Shown here: piece after piece, positions 12,453 to 24,125 of the stretch
Layout of the letters: each line of letters begins with the position of its first letter
Position numbering within the stretch: position 1 is the stretch's first letter
Assembly (NCBI GenBank): GCA_024180945.1
Contig: JAKSGN010000033.1
Location: forward strand, 186,001 to 250,000
DNA from: Macrophomina tecta
Taxonomy: Eukaryota > Ascomycota > Dothideomycetes > Botryosphaeriales > Botryosphaeriaceae
Direction: 5' to 3'
Length of the DNA stretch: 64,000 bases
Made by a program: the position numbers and the translations under genes
Notes under the pieces: generated by a model
Databases searched by the model: none
Told to the model about the DNA's origin: nothing
What the model saw: only the letters and a program-made list of their open reading frames with translations

Positions 12453-13356
12453 TCAATCATCGCAACTCTGCATCTCCCTGCCAGAGTAGATGCCCTCCAT
12501 CCGTCTCATTGCGGTTTTGATCAGCTGACCAGGGTGGAAAACGAGGGTAACGACCATTGCAAACCACACGAGGAGGGCATCAAAGATGTAGATGAAAGCC
12601 TCATGCTGTGCAATTGCGCTGTTTCCAGCCTGGGCGTACTCGACCGCGCGGACCAAAGACCGTACGAAAATGGCAATGCTTGCGATGTTGATGGCATGCA
12701 TATACTTTTGCCAGTTCAACGTCAACGAGATGTCGGTGGGCTCGCGGCTCAGGCGCGAGTGCACGCGCCATGTGATGAGGATGAAGAAGCAGAAGGCAAA
12801 GAGCTGAAAGACAAGGCCGCCCAGGATGGCTTTGTTGCCTGCAGCCATGGCCACGCGATCGCCAGAGGACTGAATAACCGCGCCCGCGACTTGGGTGAAG
12901 AAGACGAGAAAGTCGATGAGGACGTAGATTTTGGTGAGCCAGGAGACGCCGATCAAAGAATATCTCCCGGCGTCCAAAACTCGGATGACACGTCCCAAAG
13001 CCATGTGTATTGTAGCCCACAGCCATGCCGGCGCAGCGAGAATCAAGAGGACTTGTAGAATAAACGGCTTGACTCTGTGTATGTCTTCCGACGCCCAAAC
13101 ACGTCCGTAGTAGCCAAACGTTTCACCTGCGGGATTCATGGATCGTTCAGGAGAGTATCACCATTTTGAAATTGAGTAGTAACTCACACATTCCTCCGAT
13201 GATGAGAGGCGTAAAGTACCATGCGCGCATGGAGAACATGTAAGCAGTGTGGGTACCTGTTGCGAGCCCGAAGAGAACGACGAAAGCCCACCCCGCATCC
13301 TTCGACGGAGTGTACGGGAAGAAGACAGGCTTGGCATCTTCGAAGCCTGCGTCCAT
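12453..13356 (-). CDS. RTA1-like multi-helix membrane protein (two exons)
   Basis: This membrane protein belongs to the RTA1 family, whose yeast members include the lipid-translocating exporter Rsb1 and the aminocholesterol-resistance protein Rta1. Model: complement(join(12453..13126, 13188..13356)), 280 aa, about seven hydrophobic segments. Visible family motifs are the FFPYTPS start, GGMCETFGYYGR (created by splicing of the 61-nt intron), PFILQ, LAAPAWLWATIHM and FHPGQL near the C-terminus. The start at 13356 places the usual short N-terminal segment before helix 1; the frame stays open further upstream. It is divergent from a Zn2Cys6 regulator, and a palindrome lies 108 bp upstream of its ATG. 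Confidence 0.88.
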
Positions 13357-13463
13357 GGCCGTAAGGTAGAGTAAAAGAGATCCGCTGAGAACAATATGAA
13401 CCGGAGAAGTTACTCGCTCCACCATCCGGCCAGTAAACGCTTCACTGTTTTGTTGCCGGGAAC

Positions 13464-13493
13464 GAATACGTAAAATACGGAATTTACGTATTC
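13464..13493. promoter_or_regulatory. Perfect palindrome in RTA1/regulator divergent promoter
   Basis: Two 11-bp arms, GAATACGTAAA and TTTACGTATTC, are perfect reverse complements separated by 8 bp. The element lies 108 bp upstream of the RTA1-like ATG and between the divergent RTA1 and Zn2Cys6 genes. The same GAATACGTAAA half-site recurs upstream of the FAD oxidase at 19442. Dyad sites suit dimeric Zn2Cys6 regulators; that this one binds here is inference. Confidence 0.5.
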
Positions 13494-14011
13494 CGTGCAA
13501 CCTGCCAAGCCTCTCGCCTTTCCCAATAGAGCAATAACGCGTTCTTCATTGCGTTCCTGCCGTACGATATTAAGTCCTAGGCGCCGGAAAGGAGATAAAA
13601 GTGGGGAAGACCCGGCGGAAAGAGCTTCGACATTCAGCGTTTTCCACCACGCAGAATATTACTGCCATCTCCTGTACGCCATGATGGAGTACTCGCCGTC
13701 CGCGTCCTGCGGGGGTGAAACTTCGGCAGAACCCCAAGCCTAACCCTCATTTGTCGCATCATTCGGCGCCGCCACTCCCTCTCCTCCCTTTGTCCTCCTT
13801 CCATCCCTTCTCCCGCTCAGCCACCTCGAAATCTTCGGGTCGATGCTAGTTCAACCAAGTGGCGTCACATTTCGGCGAGATTGACAGGGACAGCTTGATG
13901 ACGTTGTCAGTTATATGAGTCTCGTTGTGCTGCGCCTCGGAGCTGCCGGACGCTTTTAAATTTACGCCACCTCCACGCTCTCCTTTCTTCAAGCCTGTCC
14001 TCGGCAAGTAC

Positions 14012-15381
14012 ATGTCACCAATGCAGACCTCAGACAGTGACAGCCCGGGAATGGCCAGAAGGTCTCGGAGATCGCACAAGAAATCTCGTGCGGGCTGCAA
14101 AAACTGCAAGAGACGGAGGATAAAGGTGAGCCTCGCCCTTGTCGTTAGGTATGCCGTGTGCAGTGGCTGACTTGGGGGCAGTGCGACGAGTCGAGACCTG
14201 GCTGTAGGAACTGCGCGGCATTCAGAGTACATTGCGACTTTGATCCGCGACCTCCTGAAACTCTTGAGCGTATCATCGATCCCGTCCAGCCTGTTCGGCG
14301 TGGTCGCGGCCGGCCTCGAAAAGGATGGGACCTTTCCAGCAACACGTCCAGCCCAAGCAGCGCAGCTGGTAGTCCGGCTGGCGACACTGCATCTCCGATG
14401 CCAGCGACGGAGTTACACTCTGGTTTGAATGTCTCGGACCTCGAACTCATGCATCAATTCACGACGTCAACTTTCCGCGAACTGGGTGGGGGAGCCATCG
14501 GGACCATGTGGTGCATCAACATTCCTCGACTCGGTTTCTCCCACGACTTCATCTTGCACAACGCCATGGCCCTATCGGCCATGCATCTTGCGTATCAAAA
14601 TCCTGACCGCCGGGAGCACTACGCGACACTGGCCGCTCATCATTCCACCATCGGCTTGCAAAAGACGTCCGACCTTCTTCCCAACCTCAGCGAAGAAAAC
14701 TGCCATGCCATCTACGTCTCAGCTGTGCTTGTCTGTCTCTATGTCTTCGCGAAAGGGCCCTCACCCGGAGACTTTCTTGTCTTCAGCGAGCACGGCCCAT
14801 CCGAGTGGATGCCTCTCCTCAAAGGAGTAGTTTCCATTGTTGAGATGTTCGGCAGATCCATCCTATTCACTGGCCCGCTCGCACCCATGCAAAATGGACC
14901 TTCTAAGGCATCGCAACCCATCACCGTCATAGAGAAGAAGCCGCGGATCGACTGGGAGCAACGCTTTGAGGACCTTCGCTCGCTGATCTCCTTGTCGGGG
15001 CACCCGGACTCCGCCACATACATGACTGCGCTGGAAGGCCTGGCACAATGCTACGAAGGCATCTTCGGAAAGGGTCCAGATGCTTCTTACAGCGGAAACA
15101 CGGCTAACCAGGTTCATCTGGGGTGGCTGTACCGGATGCAGGATGCCTTTGTTGAGTGTCTCCACCAACACCACCCCCTTGCATTGCTCGTACTGGCTCA
15201 CTTCTCGCCGTTACTGAAATCAATGGAGCCGCTATGGTTCATGGAAGGATGGGCCGAGCATCTCATTACCGGTGTACACGGCTTCGTAGACCAGTCCTAC
15301 TGGACCTGGCTTCAGTGGCCCATGGAACAAGTGGAGATGTATTCCACTCTCCTATCGGCAAACAACCCAAGCGCCTCGTAA
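14012..15381 (+). CDS. Zn2Cys6 transcription factor, Upc2-like (two exons)
   Basis: This is a fungal binuclear-zinc-cluster regulator. Model: join(14012..14125, 14182..15381), 437 aa; an in-frame ATG at 13925 would add 29 residues. The zinc cluster is Cys29-x2-Cys32-x6-Cys39-x6-Cys46-x2-Cys49-x6-Cys56, split by the 56-nt intron right before Cys39. It is preceded by RRSHKKSR, the arrangement seen in Upc2/sterol-uptake-control-type factors. A basic RRGRGRPRK stretch follows. The rest resembles the fungal regulator middle region (LMHQFTTSTF, AMALSAMHLA). Its position between an RTA1-like gene and redox genes suggests local regulation, but the target genes are inferred. Confidence 0.88.
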
Positions 15382-15505
15382 CAACAGCATCCAAGCGGAG
15401 AACACAGAAAACTTTCGCCCCCCTTCTCTCCCCCTTGCCGCGCAGATCAACTCCCGCTTCCCGCCACAAGGCCTCCACATCCGCATGCCTCGCCAGGAAC
15501 CCCGC

Positions 15506-16579
15506 TCATCCGCCCTCGCCCTCCTTGCTCGGCGCGCCCTCCCCCCCCAAAACGCATTCCGAACAGTGCGCATATGCCGTCCCAGCGCTCGGCGTATACA
15601 GCTTGACGTTGTTGCAGATGGCGGGGACAAGCAGGCCGAGGTGCACCGCGAGCCGCGCGGCAAGGTCTTGGTTGCCTTCGTGATTGCGGACGTGGTTACC
15701 TGGGGCGGGGTATGGTGCGGAGGCGAGGGCGGCGGGGTGGTGCCGCGTGTGCATGGAGGCGTGGAGGGAGAGGTAGGCGGCGTAGCGGGCGACGAGGTTA
15801 TATGGGTTGGTGTGGCGGGCGAAGCCGACCGGGGTTGGGAGGAGTGAGGTTTGCTGGGAGCGTCGGGATGATGGGGGACGTACGACCATGTCGACGCGGA
15901 TCTCAATCCGTTGCCAGCGCCTGTTTTATTGTGCGCGAGTCAGCTCGTCGCGGAGGGCGTAGTAGAATAGCTCGGAGCGGGCGAGCTCGGGCAAGGTATT
16001 CATGGCTTCGATGAAGGGGGCCTTGAAGAGGCGGTTGGTGGGGTGGGCACCGTAGCTCCGTCAGCTTGAGCGGAGTGTTCTTCTTAGACACTTTCGGGCC
16101 GGTCCATCTTGGGCCCGGTGGGGAAGACCACGTAGCTGATTTTTGGAGCCAGAGCCTCGAGAGCGCCGAAACCAGTGCGGGACATCTGCAGGTCGATTTC
16201 AGTTTCGGTTGGGAAGTCAGGTTGGAACTTGTATGCTGCTCATTGTGAGATCAGGTGTCATGCATATAACAGCATAACAGTCATGCTTACCGTAATAGAA
16301 ACCATGGTCAACTGTTTGAATATCCGGTACCCTTTCCTTCAGTCTTTCTTTTGTATCCTCCACAGTCCCACTTGTGAGGTCGATCCCAGAAAGAATGTTC
16401 AGTGCCGGGACAGCTGCAGTTGATTCAGGCCACAGAGATTTCTCGCGAGTGAGCGGGCGATCAGTTAAATCAGTGACTCGGAAGTACGTGCCTTTTTCCG
16501 GGTAGTTGCTGAGAATCTCATTGGCTGCGACCCACTCCAAGATGCCAGAGCCACAGAAAACAAGAGCGTTATGACCCAT
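15506..16579 (-). pseudogene. PRISE-type (iridoid-synthase-like) SDR reductase, decayed
   Basis: The gene starts well at 16579 with MGHNALVFCGSGIL, a Rossmann glycine motif, followed by FRVTDLTDRPL and SGIDLTSGTVED, typical of fungal PRISE-like atypical SDRs. A 55-nt intron (16236..16290) joins to AYKFQPDFPTETEIDLQM and ISYVVFPTGPK. The frame then meets TAA at 16084-16086. Homologous sequence continues downstream in other frames: RSELFYYALRDEL near 15990, EIRVDMVV near 15905, and NPYNLVARYAAYLSLHASMH plus EGNQDLAARLAVHL to about 15530. At least two frameshifts and two stops separate these pieces, so the enzyme cannot be made. The intact first exon and intron suggest recent decay. Confidence 0.78.
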
Positions 16580-17488
16580 GATGTATCGCAAACCTGATAT
16601 GCAGGATGAGTGTGTGAACAATCACCCTGGCTGTTCTTTATTGGATATTTCCCGCAGTAGACTGATTCTTTATGTAGAATCAAGTCTGCTTGCTCCGCGA
16701 ACTAAGAACAAAAAAAAAAAAAAAAAAAGGTGCGATTGGACTGTGGTGTCGGTTTCGCTTCTCTGCTCATGCTATTGGCAGGACACCACTCCTCAGTTAT
16801 GGCAGTGGGATCGGCTTATTCACACCTCAACCTCCGGCTTGGCACTTCATTCCTTTGGGAGGCTACTATGAACTCTCGCCTGCTAGAGCATGTTCAAAAA
16901 AAAAAGAATAAATGTTCGAGACGTGGGTTGAGCAACCAAGCTCAACAATCGTACGAAATACCAAGGCTGTGCTGGCAAGAAGGGGAACGCCTGTTGACTG
17001 AACGATCGTAGGAGTGATTAATCGTTAAATCATTATGGCATAAACTGATACAGAACAGAAATAGAACTCTGCTGATGCCATTGACGTGTTAGTGACCAAC
17101 CCCAAATGACCTCGGCTGAGCCAACCGAAATACAATCGTCGGGCGAGTGACAATATCGGCAACATCACATCAGAAGATAGGGCATATTGATTTTACATCC
17201 ACGAGACATATTAAACCATTACCAGCATGCATGCACGTTACTTCATCGCGAATGAGTACATTTGGAGACCTACACAAATCACACAATTTCTGGGTGTCTG
17301 CAGCGTGGGGAGGTTGTGGTCGGCCACCGGCATTCGCTTTATCTCAAAGGATCCCCGTCTCACATATTTGATGATGGAAAGTAAAATCTCTGTATATACA
17401 GGTAGGTGATGTACATAATACAAATTCGAACGAACTGTTCTGCGGCTTCCATGGACAAGAAATGCCGGTGAAAACAACTACCCATACA
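16580..17488. other. Intergenic stretch with A-rich tracts
   Basis: No gene recognised. It contains an A19 tract at 16710-16728 and a shorter A run near 16895. Confidence 0.55.
16710..16728 (+). repeat. A19 homopolymer tract
   Basis: Nineteen consecutive A residues about 130 bp upstream of the PRISE pseudogene start. Confidence 0.9.
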
Positions 17489-19360
17489 CTAGGTCGTCTT
17501 GCAGAGCTTGCCGGTATTCAGATCGTACTCCCAGTTCTCGGTGCCCACTCCGTTCAGCACATACATGCTCTCCGTCGGATCGTACTTCCTCTTGATCTCC
17601 AGCAACCGCTCGTACGCCGTCCCATAGAAATCGTGCTTCCACTCCGAGTTATACGGATTTGCCTCGTTCATATACGCCCCCATCTCCGGCGACCATTCCC
17701 TCCACATAGCCTCTTTCACATCCTCCATCCAGTCCGCCGCGTCCGCCAGCACCTGCTTCGGGTTCTTCGATTTGTCCATATCCGCCCCGGTCGCGATGAC
17801 GTGCAGGTACGTATCCCTCCACACCGGATTGACCGCGCCCCAACGCTCCTCCTCGACATCGGCAACGCCCGGCCCGCCCTGCAAGCCAACGGTAATGTAC
17901 GTGCCCGCGGTCTGGTTCTGCGCGCGCAGTGCCGTGCGCAGGTACCGCACCACATCCGCACGCGGGGTCTCGACCAACTGCCTCCTACCGACCAAACGGC
18001 TCGACATGACCGCCGAGCTGCCCGCGACATCGCTTCCGGAGATGCTGCTATAGAAAGTCTGGTAGTCGGTCTGGTTCGACGCGGAGAACGTCACCGAGAG
18101 CGTCGCGTTCGTGCCGCAGGCCCGCATGCGCTGGACGACCGGCTCGACGAGCGCGGAGAGGTCGGCCGTCGACATGTTGAACGCCCAGAAGACCTGGCCG
18201 CCGGCGATGCCCGCCGTGCCGGCTTTCAGGGCCGGGCTGAACTTGAGCGCGCTCTCGCCGGTGGCGAGGGACGCGGCGCCCGCTAGGCCGGCGTCCATGA
18301 GGTCCGGGAGGTGCGCGAACAGGGTCGCCACGGCCTCGTATGATGCATTGGCGCCGGCCTCGCCCAGAGGCGCGAGCTGGACGGTACCCATCGTGACGAG
18401 GGGCGCGGGATGCGTCTTGAAGACGTACTCAGTCACGACGCCGTACTGTCCGGCGCCGCCGCCGCGCAGCGCCCAGAAGATGTCGGTGTTGTTCTGGTCG
18501 TTGGCGATGAGGACGGCGCCGTCGGGCGTGACGATGGTGGCTTGGAGGACCTGGTGCGCGCCCAGGCCGTAGGTGCGCGAGAGCGGCCCGTGGCCGCCGC
18601 CTTGCGTCCACCCACCCGGGCCGACGGATGGGTCCTGGCCCGTCGTGACGACTCTGCCACGCGCGAGGGCGGAGGTGAGGACGGCGCCCCAGCCGTTGCC
18701 GCTGCCAAACTTGACGGCATGGGCAATGGTGGTGTTGTCTGGCAGAGTCCAGATGGGGAGGTGTTCAATGTGGTTGAAGTTGCGCGTCCAGATGGAGAGG
18801 GAGTAGGCTCCGCTTGAGCTTTGGGTGTGTCAGTTTGGCTGCCTGTTGGATGCTGACGCTTCTAGCAAGGGAAGAACGTACCGCCCGTTCATGTCGTGGC
18901 CAGTTCCTTTGACCGTAATGCGGATGTTGCGCTGGGAAGCCCACTTCATCGCCGTGGCGACATGCTGCTCAGTAGTTGCGTTCACGATGTACTCGGGCAA
19001 TCCTCCAAGGTCGCATCCTTTGCTTTCGTCGTATCCTGAAGCGCCCGGAGGGAGGCAGGAGTTGTTGGCGTACAGCGGGTAATCGATGGATTCCGGAAGG
19101 GCTGCGTGGAAAATCCCCGAGGTCCAGTTTCCTTTGACAACATCGCAGGAAATGGGAGAGTCGAAAGGATTGCCGGGCCAGCAAGACGACGCTGCCGGCA
19201 CGGTCCTCAGAAGAGTGCCGTCAATGGTCTTATTGAGTTCAGCCCATTCGTCATTGGTCGGCCAGGCAGCGTCGTGGGGCGTGGTCTTGCAACTTGCTGC
19301 CCCAAGAACTCCGCGAAGGAGGAGGAAGGAAGTCGTCAGGACTGATAGGTGCTTCGCCAT
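17489..19360 (-). CDS. Secreted FAD-linked oxidase, berberine-bridge-enzyme family (two exons)
   Basis: This is a secreted flavin-dependent oxidase of the BBE/FAD_binding_4 family, often found in fungal secondary-metabolite or carbohydrate-oxidation settings. Model: complement(join(17489..18818, 18882..19360)), 602 aa; the 63-nt intron (18819..18881) is GT..AG and phase-consistent. Residues 1-20 form a signal peptide (MAKHLSVLTT start). The FAD region has RITVKGTGHDMNGR, where His155 is the candidate covalent flavin site, then GGGHGPLSRTYGLGAHQVL and ALRGGGAGQYGVVTE. The second covalent cysteine of bicovalent BBEs is not seen in the expected place, so binding may be through one bond. The C-terminus has the BBE pattern NPYNSEWKHDFYGTAYERLL. 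A shared promoter motif lies at 19442. Confidence 0.9.
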
Positions 19361-19441
19361 TGTTGCAGATGGGTGAGTTGACTCCCTTTGACCAGATTTC
19401 GCCCGCATTATATACAGTTCAGGGGTGGCGACAAGATACCC

Positions 19442-19469
19442 GAATACGTAAATTTGGTTTTGCGTATAC
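19442..19469. promoter_or_regulatory. GAATACGTAAA half-site / imperfect dyad upstream of the FAD oxidase
   Basis: GAATACGTAAA at 19442-19452 is identical to one arm of the palindrome at 13464 and is followed by TTTTGCGTATAC, an imperfect reverse-complement arm. It sits about 80 bp upstream of the FAD oxidase ATG. The GCGTATA core resembles the sterol-response core (CGTATA) bound by yeast Upc2/Ecm22; binding here is inference. Confidence 0.4.
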
Positions 19470-19472
19470 TCG

Positions 19473-22400
19473 ACTGGGGGCCTCAGCGGTAGCCTTTCTT
19501 TCCTTGTCATGGGTTCCGACCTTCCGACCTCATTGCTCCACCTTAATCCTAGCCCAACTCCTTTTTCTTTCCTATGAACAGCTAGTTTCTTCTTTTACGC
19601 AGTTTTGAAGAAAGTGACGTCTTCTTCCTGTACACATATGTATCCGGGAGGGGCCAGTTGCGCAAGTACCTTTACCTGGCCTGCCTAATCCTAATTTAAA
19701 GACTCTCGATTGTTCGTCTGGTGTTATTTTGTTTGCTTTGATCAGCATAACGACAACCTAAGTTCCAAAAATTCTTTTGGGTTTAACAGACCAGAGCACG
19801 TACGCGTTTTATGTCCGTCACTTCCGTCACTGAGGCGTTCTCGAACGGCAGAAAAATTTCTCATTCCTGCTCATGCCGCGCTCTGGGGGGTTTCCTAGGA
19901 TATGTACTCTCCATGGCCTCGAGGTGATGGATGAGTGAAAGAGCAGATTTAAGTTGTAGGTCGCAGTCGAAAGAACCCCACTTGATGCAGTGGCAGGCTT
20001 TCATGTGGCAGTCGAATACCGTAGGCGCTTTTATGGCTTTTTAAATAGCACCAAGTGGCCGATACAGCTTTCAATCTGACCGCGTCACCGTTCGGTTTGA
20101 TTTATGTCCGTGATCCGTGAGAGTGCTTACCGGACCCAGAAAGCCGGTCTTGTATGCTGACCACAGAATCTTTTGTATTCGAGGGGTATCCATGGTGAGA
20201 ATTTATTTCCACCACCGGCGTTTAGTTTGCGAGGTCCCACAACGTGCGCATGGGGATTCCCAACACCGCTAGAGATATTTTTCCAAAGAGCTGTAGAACT
20301 GGTGGGCCCACACTCAACAAGACAATATCGGCTCTTTAATGAAAACAACGAGAATACCGCCATCTTTACCAAAAAAAAAAAAAAAAAAAAAAAAAGAAAG
20401 AAAAAAAGCCTTCAACAACGCACCCTGTTCAGGCTTTCAAAACGAAGCCGTTCAATGATGTCATGGGCACCATAACAGGTCTTAAACTGGTAACTGAGGC
20501 TGCCAATCTTTGCAATACCGTCCAAGCATATACTGCTCCCGAACTGTAAATCAACAGCAAGCGTATCGAAACATGACATGGTGTGGATCACACGAGATTA
20601 ACGCACTGTACACCAGTCCATATCAATTTTCGATACCCGTCGCCATCCCACTCAAATAATATGACGCGACCAAGGCCACGGGACATGCTCGACCCCCAAG
20701 CCGCGCTGAACAAAAAATGGCAAGAACAATGTGCCAACGCGTTGCAGATATTCTTGATATCGGGGCGCATCTTGAGGGAAGTAGGAAGATACTTGATAAA
20801 CAAATAAAGATATACGTAGATCATATATGTCTGGGAGGAGAGTAATAGCTAGGGTTTCTGAGAAGGAGTGAATCGACCGCGGACGTAACGTTGTTGTGGA
20901 TGATGGCCACGGCGGCACCAAGAAGGTCTTTCCACGCCTGTTGGTCGGGCTGGTAAGCCGGCTTGCCAGTGATGGCGACGTTCCTTGCCGAACTTGCAGG
21001 GCACTCTATCACTGGCGACATTAACCTTTACCGTGTTGCTGTGCAGGCTGGATTATTTTGGGTTTACGTTTTTGCTTTGCTTGCGAAAGGTCCGGATTGG
21101 CCCGAAAAGCGGAGCGAGATCCCAAGAAGCAGAAGGCTAAGTCACCGTGAGTGCCGTTGTGATGAGTGGCCGCTTCCTTCGCTTTAGCATCGAATATACG
21201 TAAAATTGCCGGTCAATTCTGGTGAAATTTCTTTTAATTGTTTTTCCATCAGTATAGGCAGCACCAGTGGCTCGGCGCACACATATTTGTTTACCAAATG
21301 GCCGAGCCTGAGGTGCTAAAAATAGGATGCCATTGGACAAGGATAAGATCGCCTTGCGCGAACGAAGGTTTGCCGATACGCTCCGGTATGCGGCCTATGA
21401 AATTCTGTGCGGCTTGCGCGCTCGAGCAGCAGTGTGGCTCTTCCTGCTTTGGTATGAACTAGCCAGCGCCCGTGCGGTGGCTGCTCTACTTTACGCATCT
21501 CGCTACTTTCTAAGTTCTCACCAGGCCAGTTACCCGAAAGCGTAAGGCTGAATCTGCGAAATATATGACAAGGGGTGGCAAAAGAAGTGGCACTGATCCG
21601 TGCGTACAGTAAGCTTCATCACCAGCACTCACAACACCGTGGCCGAGTTCAAGCCAGTAGTTATTGGGGAGTCGGCTGAATTCACGCAAGCGGAGTTCAG
21701 AGACCGCATCAAGGACATGCCAGCCAGATGCTGGCTCCTCGCAAGGTCCAGAGGCGGCTCATCAACAAGCACGGGCCAGTGCAACTTCTTTCGTCACCCC
21801 TTTGGTGCCTTCCGCTCGTCAAGCAGAGATTCAGTCTCGCTTCACGGGATTTTTGTCATGTGCACAAGCCAGGACCGCCAACGCTGTGGGGCGCCGCTTC
21901 CTGAGGACCCAATTTTCCATTGCCACCACACCAAAACGGAGAAGGGGAGAAGCTCAGCTCACCTTGCTGATCTCGAGCCCCGGAGAACTTGCTTGTTCAG
22001 CTCAGGGATGATAGACACCGCGTGATTTTTTCGTCCTCATCAGCCCTATTCCCCTCTCCCAACCAACAACATCCAAAATCACTCACCCAACCCTGAATTT
22101 CCTACATCTACGATCCTTGCGTCAACGGAGAACGTAAATCTCCCAACTGCACGTGCCGCAACGTTAGTCTCAACAACGTACGCCGCGCCTTTTGCCAGCT
22201 TTAATCGCGTGCCCCATGTTCCATAGCACAAGCCAATGCTTCCCGACTACCAGATCTTCCCGCGACGAACCTCATGCGACTTAGGCGCTAGCGTGTACAC
22301 GTGGGCTGGAACAAACTACCAACAGGGCGAGAATCACCTGTGTCTGAGATGGCGATGCCGCTTGAGGAGCAGGCGCGGTGGGTCAGAGACGGCATGGCTG

Positions 22401-22667
22401 CAGCGATATCAACCTGTGTCGAGTGTTTTACGGCTTGCTTCATGGCTTGTTGCTGTGGATGTTGTAATTAATCATCCGAGGATGGGGGCTGAGCACCGCA
22501 ATGATGGAACTACTGAATTTATGGAAGCTTCTGTTCCCTTCAAACGCTCCTGAAGATTTGACACTCTCGAGATTAATCGTTTGCCCTATGCACCAAGCCT
22601 CAAGTATCCAAACGAGAGCCCCTATATCTCCATCCCATCCCGACGGCTCCCAGCCTCGCGTATGCGC
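19473..22667. other. Long gene-poor stretch
   Basis: About 3.2 kb without a supported gene. Several open frames up to 141 codons (for example 21600-22025 plus and 20821-21021 minus) show no domain I recognise. An A25 tract is at 20371-20395. Remnants of unknown genes cannot be excluded. Confidence 0.5.
20371..20395 (+). repeat. A25 homopolymer tract
   Basis: Twenty-five A residues followed by GAAAG and another A7 run; the longest homopolymer in the window. Confidence 0.9.
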
Positions 22668-23264
22668 TCAAGCCTGCACCTCCTCCAAAACCTCGGCTGT
22701 CCTCACCACATCCCCAAATGCAAACCCAAACCCCTTCAGCCCGGCCTCGTGCTGCGCCCTATTCGCGCTTCCACACGCATCCCCGACCAACCACGTCTCC
22801 CACCCACGATTGAACGCACTCCTCGCCGTCGTGTCGCAGCAGCAATCGGTCATGACGCCACAAACCACGACCCTCCCGACCCCCCACGCCATCAGCCTTT
22901 CCTCCAGCTCTGTCCCGATAAACGCGTCATACGTGTTTTTCTGCACTACGGCGACCGCCCCGCGGCCCTCTCGCGCATCAGCGTCGAGGTCGTTCAACAG
23001 GCCCTTGATCTGCGGCAGCAACTCCCAGTCCGCGGAGCCGCGGTGGATGCTGCCGCCGGGCCCCCATTTGCGGACGAGCTGGTTGGGGTAAGGGGGGCCG
23101 GCGAGGTCGGAGGGCGGGTGGCCGTGCTGGGTGAAGATGGTAGGCAGGGAGTGTGCGCGGAAGTGGTGGACGAGGGCGAGGACTTGGGGGAGTGATTGTT
23201 TGACCATGGGCGCGAAGAAGGCCTGCATGTCGATGACGAGGAGCGCGGTTTTGGGTGCAGTCAT
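22668..23264 (-). CDS. Isochorismatase-like cysteine hydrolase
   Basis: This is a single-exon 198-residue cytosolic hydrolase of the isochorismatase superfamily, which acts on amides or on isochorismate-like vinyl ethers. The catalytic triad is visible: Asp12 in LLVIDMQ, Lys109 in VVQKNTYDAF and Cys142 in GVMTDCCCDTTAR. The region before the cysteine should form the family's cis-peptide turn. Length and motif spacing are normal and no signal peptide is present. The exact substrate cannot be told from sequence. It is isolated from neighbours by gene-poor DNA. Confidence 0.9.
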   Translation of the reverse strand: MTAPKTALLVIDMQAFFAPMVKQSLPQVLALVHHFRAHSLPTIFTQHGHPPSDLAGPPYPNQLVRKWGPGGSIHRGSADWELLPQIKGLLNDLDADAREGRGAVAVVQKNTYDAFIGTELEERLMAWGVGRVVVCGVMTDCCCDTTARSAFNRGWETWLVGDACGSANRAQHEAGLKGFGFAFGDVVRTAEVLEEVQA

Positions 23265-24125
23265 CTCTGGGCGTGGCTTTTTTCGTTTTCTTTTTTATTT
23301 TGGGAGGGGGGCACGATTGAGATAAAGCAAGATTGACAGGTATCAGGTCCTGTGCGGCTGGGTGGTTGCCAGAAGTGTTGCAAGAGAGCAGCGGCCGTGG
23401 GGAGTTTATTAACGGCAGCTGTGACGGACTCGCGTGGTGTTGCGTGACGGTGACGTCATATAAGGGAGTGCAGCATTGTTTGCACCAGTGACAATGCATG
23501 CACGTTGTGTGGGTGGTTTCGCGAACAATATGGTAGGCATTCACAACTCTAGCGCGTGCGTAATCACGCAGCCACACAATTGCGATGCTTCGCCTGACGG
23601 GCTTGAAGTGGCCATGACTGTTTCTGACCTGGCATTGAAGTGAGCGGGCTGAAGACACAGTGAGCCAATGTACCACCGCTCATGCCCATCGTATATTTAC
23701 ACTCGCGTCGTGTGGTGCGGTAGATGGGCATGAGCGAACGTTGTCTTCATGGCATCAAACAATGCCCCCCCTGTCATGGCAGATGGCGGTATGCGATGGA
23801 TGGATTTGGCACTTGTGAACCAAATCGGCTTTCTCTTGCAACTGGGACACGTCTATGTGGAAACGGACATGGCTATTGCCCTGAAGACATATATGACTTG
23901 GTTCCAGTTGTTTTACTGTCTCGGCTGAACTTGGCGGTGAAGATGTGAGTGAATGTTCTGACACGGACGCGTTCACAGGCTGTTCGCACTGAAAAGATTT
24001 AGCGGTGCAGTCACCATCACAAGCGCTTCACATATTCCAGTGGTGCGATCACCCTCACTGAAACCTAACACAGTTTCTGTCCACGTACTTCACCTCATCC
24101 TTTCTTCACGAAGTAACATTGTATC
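23265..24125. other. Intergenic region between divergent hydrolase and kinase genes
   Basis: No gene supported; this should contain promoters for the minus-strand hydrolase and the plus-strand kinase. Confidence 0.55.

Noticed and set aside
22978..23676. 232-codon minus-strand frame overlapping the isochorismatase
   Set aside because: Different frame from the motif-bearing one; low-complexity and without domains.
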